DNA of 64,000 bases, from assembly GCA_910589415.1 (NCBI GenBank), contig OU342638.1, positions 2,480,001-2,544,000 of the forward strand, given 5' to 3'. The position numbers and the translations under genes are program-made. Below, one piece after another: positions 12,301-24,300 of this stretch (its first letter is position 1; each line of letters opens with the position of its first letter). Source of the stretch: Malachius bipustulatus. Taxonomy: Eukaryota > Arthropoda > Insecta > Coleoptera > Melyridae. The notes below the pieces were generated by a model. That model ran no database searches, was not told the DNA's origin, and was given only the letters and a program-made list of their open reading frames with translations.

Positions 12301-12410
12301 TTCTAGCTTTGAAAGCTTGACAAATAAAAAATAAAAATTGGGTGCGTTTCTCAGCTCTAAAGTTTACAATTTGAACCATGCGCAGTTGTTATATGGTTTG
12401 GGTCCTTTCA
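9311..12410. repeat. Second LTR (3100 bp)
   Basis: Same length and almost the same sequence as 4539-7638, with TG...CA ends and followed directly by the GTGT target duplication. No indel was needed to align the two copies. Confidence 0.92.
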
Positions 12411-13680
12411 GTGTGCTCCGAAGTTAAGTTTGTTATCCAGGGTAATGCCCAGATACTTAACCTCCGTGCTTAATGGGATTTCTTGTCCTCCAAGTTTTAG
12501 TCTCTTCAGATTTTGAAGATTTCTTTTTTTCGTGAAGGTAATTATTGTGGTCTTGTCAGGATTAACTGACAGTCCTTCTGCTAGGCACCATTTTTCTACT
12601 ATTCTGAGAGCTTGTTGTATGACATTTGAAATAATCTTTGCATACTTGCCCGTTGTTAGAATAGTGATGTCATCTGCGTATCCTTGCGCGTGAATTCCCT
12701 TTATTTCCAGTTCCCAGAGTAGGCTGTCGACAACCAGGCTCCACAGCAGAGATGACAGCACTCTCCCCTGCGGGCATCCTTTATCGGCCATCACCTTCCT
12801 ACTCGTGTTTCCAAGGGAACTGGAGATTTGTCTGTTTCTAATTGAGGAGTCTATCCAGTCCGTAATGGCCCCGTGAACTTCCCGATTTTCCACAGCTCTC
12901 TTTATAGAGATGAAAGAGGTGTTGTCGAAAGCTCCCTCTATATCTAGAAAGGTCCCTAGTGCAATTTCTTTGTTGTCTAGTGCCCTCTCTATTTTGTTTG
13001 TTAGAGTGTGAAGGCTTACTTCTCATGACATCCCAGGTTGATATGCATATTGGTGTCGATTCAGTGGTGTTAATTCCAGCGCCTCGTCCCTTATATGCCT
13101 ATCAACCAATTTCTCCATATCGTCTTTAACATGAAGGACATTAGGCTAATTGGTCTAAAGGATTTTGCCTGGGCGTAGGTTTCTCGCCCTGGTTTTGGTA
13201 TAAATACCACTCTTACCTTTCTCCACGCCAGTGGTATATAACTCAGGGCTAAACTTGCCCTGAACAGTTTGCACAGTGGTACGGTGAGTATTTCCCTTCC
13301 CTTCTGTAGCATTTTTGGAATTATCCCGTCTGGGCCGGCTGACTTGTATGGCGCAAAGGAGTCTAGCGCCCATTCAAGTTTGTTGTGGTCTATTACCCTT
13401 TTTACTAGTTTCCAGTTTTCCCTGGATCCCCGTATGTTTGGTACATTTAGGTGTGTGCTGTGCGTGTGTTCTTCAGGGATGTGTTTACTACCCGGGAAGT
13501 GTGTCTCTAGAAGAAGGTCTAGAGTCTCATCCTCCTCGGTACTTGTATACACACCCTGTGTATTTTTCAGTGAACCCAGTTTTTTCTGATTGTCCCTCTG
13601 CAACATTCTCTGAAGTCGGGCACATTCTGGAGTTCTTTCGATCTCCTCACAGTGCCTTTTCCAGGAATCTTCTTTAGCCT
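12411..13680 (-). pseudogene. LINE ORF2 middle part: reverse transcriptase
   Basis: Minus-strand frames 13606-13091, 13026-12838 and 12893-12408 together give the RT domain. They contain KSAGPDGIIPKML (finger region), SFRPISLMSFMLKT, FLDIEGAFDN (first catalytic Asp), GCPQGRVLSSLLWSLVVDSL and GYADDI (catalytic Asp pair, near 12690). At least two frameshifts or stops separate the pieces. The frame runs straight into the LTR insertion at 12411 and resumes at 4538. GCPQGRVLSSLLW (GGVLSPLLW in active relatives) is typical of the I/R1-related LINEs. Confidence 0.85.
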
Positions 13681-13682
13681 TT

Positions 13683-14710
13683 TTATGGCTGACATTTTTT
13701 ATGGCTGATATAGTTTCTGCGAGAGATTTTATATGTCTCCCATTCCCCGTTTTTTTTGGCCCGGTTAAATGTCCTATGTGTCTCTGCTCTCAGAGAGGAG
13801 AGTCTCAGGCTCCACCATGGTGTCTCCCTCTTGACTCTCCTCTCTTTTAGAGGGCAGCTGTCTTCATAGGCTTTGATTATTTCTCTGTTGATGATTTCAC
13901 TCATCAGTTCTATCTCCATAGGGGTTTTTACTCTAGACGGACATTCTTCCAACCCCTGTCCTAGTATCTCTCTAAAAAGATCCCAGTCACAGGTTCTTGG
14001 GTTTCTGTAGGTCAGAGTCCCTCCCAATGGATAATTGAATATACTAAACCTGATGTATCTGTGGTCTGCGAGTGATGGCTCGTTTGATACGTGCCATTCT
14101 CTTATTTCATTGCACATTTTGGTTGTGCCGGTAGTGATGTCTATTACTTCTCTCCTTGTCATAGTTACAAAAGTAGGCTCGTTTCCCTGATTTGCCACTT
14201 CCAAATTATTACTAGTAATAAACTCCAAAAGTGCACCTCTTTTGTTGATTCCTGTGCTTCCCCATGTAATGTGGTGTGCATTGGCATCGCATCCTAGTAA
14301 AAGGTGGATTTTCTTCTCATGACATTGATGGACCAGTCTTTTCACTTCCTTTGTCGGTGGTTGGCCCGGTTGATCAAAGGGGAGGTACGCAGACCCGAGT
14401 ATTACCTCGGTTTGGTTCCCTTCCCCTTTAATTTTCCATTTTACTGTCATTAGGTCGCTTATAGTATGCTCCCATAATGGCATTAAATGTAGGTTTTTCT
14501 TTGCTAAGATGCAAGTTCTTGGATGGTTTCCTCCTGGGCTGATTAGTTCCCATTCGTTCGCCATATTGATACCTCTGATGGCCCCGTTGGACATCCAAGG
14601 TTCCTGTATCAGTACAATATCAATATTGTTCTTTCTTACATATTGTTGCAAAGCAGCCGAAGCTGCTTTGCTATGTTGGATATTAACTTGTAGGAATTTG
14701 AATACCTTAC
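13683..14710 (-). pseudogene. LINE ORF2 5' part: AP endonuclease
   Basis: Minus-strand frame with the apurinic/apyrimidinic endonuclease motifs that nick target DNA for reverse transcription: FLQVNIQHSKAAS at the start (about 14690), LIQEPW (catalytic Glu), LGCDANAHHITWG (Asp/Asn pair) and SLADHRYIRF (Asp-His). The frame is open over about 340 codons, then is lost at 13683 before the RT. Residue order and spacing are normal for LINE endonucleases. Confidence 0.88.
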
Positions 14711-14711
14711 C

Positions 14712-15455
14712 TTATTCAGATTGGGGTTCTCCTCCCTCCGGTTCAGTGGGTTTCTTTTCAGTCCCCACTTCTTCCGTTTCCATCTTCTCTGCTCCCTCTT
14801 CCTTTTTCCCTCCTAGTCGCTTGAATAGCATCCTAGTTAGGTTAAGGTAGGGTCTGCATTGAAGCTGCTCTATTTTCTCCCATATGTTTTCACCCATGAG
14901 GAAAATTAATTGTTGGCCTTTCGTGTCAGGTTTTCTGTCCACTAGGGTCCACGTTTCTTCCAGTTTCCCCATGGTTTTGTTTTTTGAGTTTCTTCAGTTT
15001 CCGGCGTGCGACCCCTGAGTGTTTTGTGGGTGGGTCTTTCTTTTCAGAATACCCTTCCCTTTTTTCATTGTTTGATTCTTGGTCCATTCCATGAGTAACG
15101 GAGCTATGAAAGAAATACCATACGCATAGCTCCATACGTATGGTAGGCATTTATTTTCGGAGGTGCGCCACTTCTCCGAGGTTGAATCCAGTAGGGACTG
15201 ACCTACTATTCAGCCACGCATCCTTTTAGCCTGGGTTCCCGCCGTAGGATTTAGGTTTTTAAAGGTCCAGGCGGTAAAGCCAATACCCCCGTATTCCTCT
15301 GTTCGCGAGACATGTCCACGACAACAGAGTTTTACGGTCTTTCGGAGAGTCCACTTTCGGACGTTCTCCGGCATCGTTATGACCCCTGTGCAGACCTTTA
15401 GTCACGACACTACAACTAGGTTGGGGGAGGTGGTATAGAAACATTTGTACTTTCT
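14712..15455 (-). other. LINE leader / ORF1 remnant
   Basis: Minus-strand region upstream of the endonuclease. It contains a short frame (14972-14712) with MGKLEETWTLVDRK and a Glu/Lys-rich tail, and GC-rich leader sequence with no clear domain up to about 15455. No Gag-like CCHC knuckle was seen. The right boundary is set where the sequence changes to a MITE relic. Confidence 0.5.
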
Positions 15456-15935
15456 TTGATTTTTTTATTTGGCGACGCGTGGAGAAATCTCAGAATTTTT
15501 CAAATTTTTTATCACCCTGGATAAACATTTCATCCACATCATAGGATAGTACATGAAAAGTTAAAATAGGGACATGTAAGCCGTTTTTCTCTATCTTGAA
15601 CCGTTTTCGTTGTACAGGGCCTTGAACTTGAAAAATGACGATTTTCACTTGTTTATAACTCAAAAACTTATGAATTTAAACACCAACTGTAAAAGCCAAT
15701 CTTATTTTCTCTTTTCAGACAATCTAAAAATGCAATAACATAGGAGCATTCCATTTAAAAAAACATAACTTTGATATGCCACTCTCATATGGGACACTCT
15801 GTATAGTCCAAAATAATTTTAAATTATGGCCATTGTGATCCTGTACTTGAATTTGCAAAAAGTTTTTGAAAAAAATCTATCGTTTGCCCTATAGAGACCG
15901 CTTCGAATAAGCTGGGACACCCTGTATATTCTCTC
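15456..15935. mobile_element. Truncated palindromic MITE
   Basis: Ends with GGGACACCCTGTATA at about 15919-15935, a Tc1/mariner-MITE-like terminus. The body (GGGACATGTAAGCCGTTTT, TTGTTTATAACTC and so on) is recognisably related to 54860-55110 inside another palindromic MITE. The left terminus is missing, consistent with the I-like LINE having inserted into it. Confidence 0.6.
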
Positions 15936-16478
15936 ATTCTCTAGTTTCTTTAGTTTATGTTTATTCTTCATAACTTCATCCTTATCTTTCTCTTTTTCCA
16001 TCTCAATCAAGTACATTTGCCGTCCTATCTGTCCTACATTTTTAACTTTTACTTCAATTCCCATTTTCTTTCTAAAATCTTCTTCCTTTTTTTCATTTAT
16101 TTTTGCCTTATCCTGTTTCATCCCTCCTGTCTCAATTTCGATGCCTTGTATTACTATGTTGTTCTTTCGTTTTTCTATTTCTAGCCTTTCCACTCTTTCA
16201 TTTACTTCCTTTATTTTCTCTTTCATCGTGTTATTTTCTGCCATTATCTTTTTATTTTCCCCTCTTATTAGCTTCTTTATCTCATCTTTGCATGCTTCCT
16301 GCTCCTTTCTGACTGTGTCAATGCTTTCTTTCAATTCCTTTATCCTTGCTACATTTATCTTCATCATCCCTATTATTACATCCAATTTTTCCTCTCCATC
16401 ATTGCCATGTTTTTGCGGCGACCTAATTATTCTCCTTCTTTTATTTCCTTCCGAAACTGACCCGTCATCACTAGACAT
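15936..16478 (-). pseudogene. LINE ORF1 with coiled coil, 3'-truncated
   Basis: Starts at ATG 16478 with MSSDDGSVSEGNKRRR, then a Lys/Glu-rich coiled coil of about 100 residues (KELKESIDTVRKEQEACKDE, VNERVERLEIEKRKNN), then KRKNNIVIQGIEIE, a phrase typical of LINE ORF1 RNA-binding proteins. Coding similarity ends at KLENERIY, where the MITE end starts, so the ORF1 is cut by that insertion or by an adjacent deletion. ORF2 is not present nearby on this strand. Confidence 0.65.
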
Positions 16479-16920
16479 TATTATCTATTTTATTCTTCTT
16501 TATACTTTCTTCCTATTTAATTATTACGAATTTTCCTACCCGAACGTACCGCCTCTGTTCTTGATTTTGGAATATCTATAATATTGTCGCATTCACTTAT
16601 TTGTTTTGGTTGTTATCTGCATTTATCAACGGGCGCCAACTCGCAAGTCGACCTTTCGGACGAGCTATACCCACCTCGATTTTAATACACCTTCAATATT
16701 TACACTTGTATTCTATCTATTATTTTTCAACTTTCTCACCTTTATTCTTCTTGATTTCCGCACACGATTTTACCAACTATTTGATCACTTTCTATTTAAC
16801 ACCTTCAGCATTCTTAATTTTATTTACCGCTTATTATCTCCCGATAAACGAGTTAAATAATGGAGCACTAAATACTTCTTGCTTCCCTTGCACTGTCCAG
16901 TGGCGGAACCAAAAAAAAAA
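16479..16920. other. Probable 5' UTR of the coiled-coil LINE
   Basis: Pyrimidine-rich, with short meaningless frames. Ends in CAGTGGCGGAACC followed by an A run at 16910-16920, which may be the junction with the next LINE fragment. Confidence 0.35.
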
Positions 16921-17478
16921 TAACCAATACTGATGGATGATATCTATTTTCTCCTCTTATACAAGGCTCAAATCCGACCATCCTTGGAGTACTGCTCACA
17001 TGTTTGGAGCTCAGCTCCCAAACATACGCTGAGGCTACTCGACTCTATTCAGAAAAGAGCCATCCGCTTGATTGGGGACCCAGATTTGACAAAAAATTTA
17101 GACACTCTCGAACATCGAAGAAGAGTAGCTGACCTGAGTCTGTTTTACAGATATTTTAATGGAAGGTGTTCAAAAGACGTGGCCCGCTTGATCCCACCAA
17201 GAACAAGACCGGGCAGACATACACGTCGAGCCGCAGACGCTCATCCGTATCAGGTTCAGCTCGTTACACCTCGTACCACCCTATTTCAGACTTCTTTTAT
17301 GTACAGAACTGCATCACTTTGGAATAGCATTCCAAAGGGCGTGTTTCCTGAAGTATACAACTTACAGAGATTCAAGGCCAACGTGAATCGATATCTCCGC
17401 TCATGCACCGCTTCCAGAGCGGCATAGGGATTTCCCTGTAGTGCATGTGCATTTTCAATAAAAAACAAAAAAAAAATT
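16921..17478 (+). pseudogene. LINE RT C-terminus with poly-A tail (Jockey/CR1-like)
   Basis: A 164-codon frame (16933-17427) holds the C-terminal region after the RT of Jockey/CR1-type LINEs: YKAQIRPSLEYCSHVW, LDSIQKRAIRLIGDP, LEHRRRVADLSLFYRYFNGR, then SLWNSIPKGVFP and FKANVNRYLRSC. The stop is followed by AATAAAAAAC and an A run (17457-17478), the normal 3' end. The fragment is 5'-truncated just upstream of the frame, the usual outcome of incomplete reverse transcription. The region is uninterrupted, so the copy is fairly young. Confidence 0.88.
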
Positions 17479-19518
17479 CACATTCATAGAATATTCTCGA
17501 AGAATATTTGAATGTTCTTAGAATGTACTCAAATGATGATTGGAATATTCTAGGAACGTTCTATGAGCATGCAAAGTAGACTGTTTTAGATATTCTTAGA
17601 ACGTTCTCAGAACATAACAAAGAATGTTCATAGAATATTTTGAGCACATAAAAAGAATGTTTATAGAATATTTTGAGAACATAAAAAGAATGTTCAATTG
17701 TATATTCTGAGTATATTCTAAAATCTGTAAAAATGCATTTGGATATTAAATAGGTTAAATTAATTACAGATTTAGCTTGAAAAACAAGTTCACAATGTAT
17801 TAATTTTATTTTAAAGTAACATCAACATATAACATAAACATATTATTCATCCATCATGCTCGTTTTGCACCCCTTCTAACTTTGGTCTTGACCACCTAAA
17901 TTTTATATAGGTAAGTCAACTTCTACATCTGCTATGGTTTGGCTCTTTTGTATTTTTGCTACTGCGCCTGTAAAGAATAAAGTTTTTGATGAGAATCTCC
18001 ACCGGGATTCTGGTAATGCGATGTACAACAATGTCAACAACAACAACTATTAATGATTTATTAACCTCAATAACTTTGTGGTAATAAAGACACTTTTAGA
18101 TGCATGTATAGATACTTACCAATAATTCTCTTATTGTTTCTGTTTGGTGGATCAGAATGAACACATTCAGATTACAAAAACACAATACATGCATACACAC
18201 ACAAAAAACTAAATTATTATAGTATTATTATTGTCACAATGCTGTTCGTCGTCTGGCAGCAGTTTGCATTGCCCATGTCCCTTATTGTCACATGTTGCCA
18301 ACCTCAACAAAGGAACTATTCCTAACCTGAGCACATTCTGTGAATGTTCTAAGAATATTTTTAAAGAATATTCTTAAGTTGGTATATTTGTCACTTAAAT
18401 AGAATATTCTCATTCGTTTGTTAATATGTTATGAATATTCTAAGAATTATTCTGGTAGAATATTCTTAAATTGGTATATTTGTACCTAAATATATACCGT
18501 GTGACAAGTTTCAAAGCAGAACATAGGCGAATAGCATGGGAAATCACATATTTGCAGTTTATTTCTCACCACTTTTATCTACAAGAACGGTAATGGTGTC
18601 TATCGAAAGAGAATTCTTTTCTGAGCATGCTGATACCAAATACTTAATAATTAACAGTTTGTTTATGATGACAGAGTAACTTAAACATTTTCAAAATTAA
18701 AAGTGTGAGCGCCGGCCATGACATGCCTAATTCGAATAATTTTGTTACTGTCAAAACAAACATTTTTAATTACCAATATGCGTTTCCCTGAAAAGATCGT
18801 CAATGAATAATAATAATAATAGCTATTCTAATGCCGGACGCGTGTTTATCGCCGGGGTACTCTTAACTGGCCGGCCAGATCTCCCGATTTAGCACCTTTC
18901 CTTGCTGTGACTTTTCTTGGGATCTTGGGGTTACCCTAAAAACAAAATTTACAGAGCTAGTCTTTGCCGAATGTGCACTCGTTAATAACCAACAACTCGG
19001 ACAAGTTCGAAGCGCAATTTATAAAAGGGTGGGAATATTAATTTCAAAATGAAGGACTATTTGAATATTTGTTGTAGTTATTGTTTTAGTTCAATTATTT
19101 TACGTGTTTATTTTTTATAGTCAATTTTTGGTAAAACAAAATGATGGTAAATGAGGATTTTCGTAATTTTTTAACGATGTTCAATCAGAATTAAAATAAA
19201 TTAAATTGAATTGAATGGAAAATATTTGCTTTGACAGTGAAAAAGTTATCCGAATTTAGCATGTCATGGCTGCTCATCTTTTAATTTTGAAAATGTTTAA
19301 AATATTCTGTCATGATATAAAACTGTTAATTAGTAGGTATTTTGGTATCAACATGTTCAGAAAATAATTCTCTTTCGATAGACACCATTACCATTCTTGT
19401 AGATAAAAGTGGTGAGAAATAAACTGCTAATATGTGATTTCCCATGCTTTTCGCCTATGTTCTGCTTTGAAACTTGTCACTCGGTAGAATATTCTCAGAA
19501 TGTGTTGTGCTGTATGGG
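17479..19518. mobile_element. Partial element with AGAATATTCT words; end CCCATACAGCAC
   Basis: Both sides (17490-17720 and 18330-18490, 19485-19505) are packed with variants of the palindromic words AGAATATTCT and AGAACGTTCT. The right end reads, on the minus strand, CCCATACAGCACAACAC (19518 downwards), similar in layout to the CCCARGYAGCA ends of three other elements in this window. No matching left end was found; it is probably truncated next to the LINE. It contains the palindromic mariner relic at 18497-19484. Confidence 0.5.
18497..19484. mobile_element. Palindromic Tc1/mariner-type element with TA duplication
   Basis: Inverted arms of several hundred bases: CCGTGTGACAAGTTTCAAAG at the left is matched inversely by the right end (19465-19484). 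TA lies directly outside both ends. The centre (about 18841-19060) encodes a decayed transposase C-terminal phrase, NWPARSPDLAP, then, after a frameshift, CDFSWDLG and LKTKFTEL. This resembles the last catalytic-Asp region of mariner/Tc1-like transposases. It sits inside AGAATATTCT-rich sequence, so it is younger than that element. Confidence 0.7.
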
Positions 19519-19639
19519 GCCAACAAGATGAAGCCGTTTGTAAAATAATGTCAAAAACATTTCAAAAATGTCAATGGCTTAAAGATCCACAATGGTAAAT
19601 TACATCCAAAATTATCTCGTAATTATGATACTCCATCTC

Positions 19640-21362
19640 AAAATGATTTTTCCGATCTCGGTAAGCATTTATCGTCACTCAAAATGACTGTTCCCACATT
19701 ATTACGGCGGTGTCCTAAGGGTGCCCGGATGATGTTAGCAAATTTACTCACTGCAAAACTCAAAGCAATAACTACTACAGGTTCAGAATGTGCTTGGAGA
19801 AACCTTTTTTTGCTTCCATTTCGAGCTTTAACTATTCCTAAGAAATCAGATAACATAAAGAATTTTTCCACTTGGACTAAACAGAAAATCACAGTTTGCA
19901 GTCAAGCTCAATTAGAGAGTGCAGAGAATATAGAGAATTTAACTCCCACTTATGCTTCAATGAAGTTTTCGGTCAATCAACGGACTGAAAGGACACATTT
20001 GCATGTTGGCAAGAAAATAGAATCAAAATTGTCCGATATGGAGACACTCGTGGAGCATTGAAACTTCTAACTTCTGAGGACTCTCTAGCTTCAAATGATC
20101 CCTCCACATTGGCCGATCTTCTTAAGAAACATCCCCCTCATCCACAACCGACGTTTTTCCCCGAAACACCTGAATTTATTTCCTTCCCATCGATAACAGA
20201 TCAAGAGATTACGAGAGCTATTAATTAATTTCCACCAGGATCTGCTGGCGGTTTAGATGCTTTGAGACCGCAAATTCTCAAAGATCTCATTGCCAAAAAT
20301 ACCGGAGATTCGGGGATCCAGCTTTTAAAGGAAATCATCTCGTTCATCACCCATATTGCAGAAGGGAAGATTCCTGAATCGATCCGTCCTATTTTTTTCG
20401 GAGGCTCTTTGACGGCTCTTAAGAAAAAATGCGGTGGCATACGTCCAATTGTAGTTGGAAATGTTTGACGCCGTGTTACTGCTAAAGTGCTAAATTTCAT
20501 AATTTTACCAACTCTGGTCGAGTTTTTTACTCCTAATCAACTTGGTGTAGGGGTAAAAGGTGGTGCTGACATTGGTGCCCATGCTGCTCGTATATATTTC
20601 AATAACAACCATGCGGTTCCAAAAGTATTTCGAAAACTTGATTTTCGGAATGCATTCTACGAAATAAGAAGAGATGCCATCATTCAAGAGGTCAAGTCAA
20701 CTTTTTCGACTCATTTACCTTTTCAATTCTTACTACAAACCATCAAATTTATATTTCCATCAACAAATTATTTCTTCTGAATGTGGAATTCAACAAGGCG
20801 ATCCCTTGGGCCCAGCCTTTTTGCTCTTACAATCAATCCGATCGTCAAATCACTTAAATCGGGATTAAATATTTGGTACTTAGATGACGGAACTATTGGT
20901 GGTGATGGTGGCACAGTGTTGAATGACCTGAAAACTATTTCTGAGGCTGCATCTAAGTTAGGTTTATTTCTAAGCCCTTCTAAATGCGAAATAATTTTCC
21001 TTGGTTATCATGATGATAAATTATATCTTGAACGACTTTAGATCTTTTTTACCCGGAACTACATATATGAACTTGGAAAACGCAACTCTTCTAGGGGCCC
21101 CACTTGCTGATGAGGGTATTCTAACTATAATTAATTAAAAAATAAATCAATTACAGCTATTCACATCAAGATTGGACTGGATTCCTTCTCATTCAGCTTA
21201 TTTTCTACTGAAAATTTCCCTTTCAATACCGCGTCTTATTTATTTCCTACGCTGTTCTCCTTCGTGGCGAAAACCGCAAGCTCTGCAAGTTTACGACACT
21301 ATTTTAAAATTAACCCTTGAAAACATCTTGAACTGCACTCTTTCTCACAAAGCTTGGATACA
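19640..21362 (+). pseudogene. Reverse transcriptase gene, 5' part
   Basis: Broken plus-strand frames 19684-20061, 20262-20468, 20487-20780 and 20781-21041, then 21172-21362. Recognisable parts are LRRCPKGARMMLANLLTAKL, LRPQILKDL (GPDGLRP-like finger), FGGSLTALKKKCGGIRPIVVG, KLDFRNAFYEIRRD (catalytic Asp), QQGDPLGPA and WYLDDGTIGG (catalytic Asp pair). This architecture belongs to a widespread invertebrate RT family whose C-terminus carries a PD-(D/E)XK-like nuclease. I cannot name its clade with certainty. Many frameshifts and stops make it a pseudogene. It continues at 24585 after the inserted element. Confidence 0.8.
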
Positions 21363-24300
21363 CCCAAGTAACACAAATGTGTTTATAACGGCCATATAGC
21401 TTGCTATACAACAATTCGTAATATAACTGTATTGTTTTATAGACGTTTTTGAAACATTTATATGACCCCAATAAACACGGAAAAGGCCCAGGTTTATAAA
21501 ATAATTTTGCCTTGTTGAAGTTGTATTAAGATTGCCAATGACATTTATAAAACTATTTTGATTGTCTTATATAACCTTTATATAACAATTTTATAATTAT
21601 TTTATAAGTAAGGCGAATACCTCTGCTTATATAATAAATATGTGTTATTTAAAACCATTTTGAAACAGTTTTATAAATGCTATGGTAATGTTTCTTTACT
21701 GACTCCAAAAATGCTTATAAAATATTCGTAAAATGTTTATAAAATTGTTTTGTAACAGTCTTAAAAATATCTTAGTAGTGACAAATATGTGTTGATCGAG
21801 ATACTTTCTGTTGCATCCGTCTACAATTTAGTTTTTTAATCATCTTAAACAATATAAAACGGTGTAGGTCCAGGCAGGAATATCTTGTACATGTTATATA
21901 AGAACTAATAAGAAGTAAAGTTAATCCTAATAATACAAAACTGAGTTTCAGCAAGCATCTTTACTTATTGGTTGATGGCGTCGCCATGATGCGAAGGGTT
22001 GTTTATTTCCTAACAGAATAACTTCCTGTGTGAGGGCCTCCTGAAAGCCAAATTTTACTGCCAAGTCAATTTTACTGATAATATATATGGATATTTATTG
22101 GGAAAATTTTGAAGCGCCTTCATTTCCTTGAATTTTAACCTTCAAGAAAAATATTTTCATTTTAGTAAATTATAATCTAATCCACGAGAAGGGTACAATT
22201 TGGTGTTATTTTGGGTTCTCTTGTAAATATATACTGATTTCATTTAAAAAAAATGGTCGATTGACAGGAAATACAAAGATATTTATTGATTTATTATAAT
22301 TCACCAACATGGACGACCTACAGTGGTGTTAATCTTTCCAGCAAAAATGGCGTAAGCTTATAAACAATTTTTATCGCACAATGGATTCTTATAAAATCGA
22401 ATTGATCACAATAAAACAAATATGTTGCGTAATTAGTTATATAACGGTGGCTTCTGAGACTGAACTGATCTATTAGTAATGACAGTGACAAGTGACAGGA
22501 CATAGTACCAACAACAACAAAACTGGTCTAACTGTTTCCATTGTGATTGCTTACTATGTTGCCATATGTTTGAAGGAAAAATAGTATCACGAATTCACGA
22601 TACACCGGTACATATATGCTTACTATACTATTGGCGCCGAATTCTGTCCGCTTCGCGCATGTGACGTCACATTCGAGAAGTCCATCTGACATCTTACTCG
22701 ATAATTCTTTATTATCGACACACGTCTTACATTATAATATCTATAGAACGCATTTTTCATAAAACTATTTCCTCTTACAATCAGCTTTAATAAAAAAATC
22801 GGGTCTCATAATTTTAAATTTGATACATTCAGTAAATGAACAGCCTCTTCGGGTGTGACGCCATAAGTGCGCAATACCATACCGTGTTAGGTGTATCGTG
22901 CATAGTTATTAAAGAATGAGTGGATAATAAGGTCTTCAAAACACTCGCGATTTTTAGCTGGATTGCTTGAAATAAAGCGATTGTTTTTAAGACCCATTAT
23001 CCACGAATACTTATACGCTAAATTAATAGATTATCGAATATTTGAATTAATATTTTCTCATATTTTTCATTAATAATTTATTTGACGTAATTAACAGTGT
23101 GTCCTCCAATGAGAACAATCAAAAAGTTGACATTTTTTCTGAGGTAACGTTTAATTATTAATAACGTCTTTATTCTCATTTAATATTTAATAAAACTATT
23201 TATTCAAGAATAATTCTCTAACACACTCAAGATAATTTTGCCATTCAACAAACTTTACAATAAAGCCATTTCTGCCTATACATCGGTAAGAAAATTATGT
23301 ACAGTAACTGACATTTCTAAAAAAGTAATTTCAGAGAAGCGGCAAGCAGAAACTTTCGTTGCAAGAAAAATTATCCGCTTGCCGCTTCTCCGAAATTGAT
23401 TTTTTAGAACTGTCAGTTACTGTACACAATTTCCATACTAATGTTTAGACGACGAAATTTACTACAGAAGGTCATCGATCTTTAATATTGCGAAAAAGTT
23501 TTAAGGCAGTTTCTTTAATCAAAAGTAAGCAAAAAATTTATTATTACCGTGTGTCCGCATAAATGCGTCTTTTTGAAATAGAGGCTTATTAAAAAAATAT
23601 TTTTTTACAGTTTTTTTTTAAGATATCTGGGAAGCCGTGTGAGGTACAGAACCCAGTTTTTGTACATATCTTTTCATTGTAATTAGCTACTTTTTCAATG
23701 CTAAATTGTTTCATACACCAGTGGAGGAGGTTTTAGGGTTGCGTGAAATTTGTTTTGCTCCTAGTGTCTGTAACACACTGGGCAGATTGACATTTTAAAA
23801 GCACATTTTTTAAACCGCCGATATTTTATACAGAAAAAATGTAACTGTTGGTATTATAATCGCTAACGCGAACTTTTTTGAGAAAAACGGCCATTATTTA
23901 GTAGGCACGTTTTAATCATAGATTTTATAATAATAGAACTACAAAATCTATGGTTTTAATAGCACACTTACCTCACCTCCATATATAATATTTTGAAAAG
24001 AAAGGTTATGTTATGATGCTATGTAAATTATAGATATATAAAGGTTGTATAGTGCATCATACCTACTGACTGATGATAATTTAGCGGTTTAGAAGAGCTT
24101 TTAAGTTTTTAAAAGCTTTTTAAGTGTTTTATTAAGTTTATCTTATAAAACATTTTTTTAAGATGCTCCTCTACAACTAAATTTTTAAATTGTTTTATAA
24201 ACAAGTTTCACTACTGCTTTAAAAAGCAACAATAAAATGTTTATAAAACCTGAGTACATTGTTTTATAACTATATTTTAACTGTTTTATAAATGCTTTTG

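Larger units (their letters stand above)
4539..12410. mobile_element. Non-autonomous LTR retrotransposon with 3.1-kb LTRs
   Basis: Two direct repeats of exactly 3100 bp (4539-7638 and 9311-12410), each beginning TG and ending CA, flank a 1672-bp interior. The flanks carry a 4-bp duplication, GTGT (4535-4538 and 12411-12414). Deleting the element and one GTGT restores the reading frame of the surrounding LINE (NFGAH joined to IERTTKKATRALW on the minus strand), which proves insertion. I noticed only a few substitutions between the LTRs (for example near 5852/10624, 7051/11821 and 6625/11395), so insertion was recent. No gag, RT, integrase or protease was found. Such long LTRs are far above the few hundred bases usual in insects. 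Confidence 0.92.
3144..15455 (-). mobile_element. I-like LINE with RNase H, interrupted by an LTR element
   Basis: On the minus strand the order is leader/ORF1 (15455-14712), AP endonuclease (14701-13683), reverse transcriptase (13606-12411), then after the insertion RT thumb and RNase H (4538-3486), a C-terminal Cys/His tail (3489-3205) and a (TAA)n tail (3143-3114). An RNase H domain and a TAA tail point to the I group of LINEs (I/LOA/Outcast-like). The clade cannot be fixed by eye. The element is nearly full length but carries several frameshifts, so it is dead. Confidence 0.85.

Noticed and set aside
4539..12410. Segmental duplication or assembly artefact for the 3.1-kb direct repeat
   Set aside because: TG...CA ends, 4-bp target duplication and exact restoration of the LINE frame show a genuine LTR insertion.
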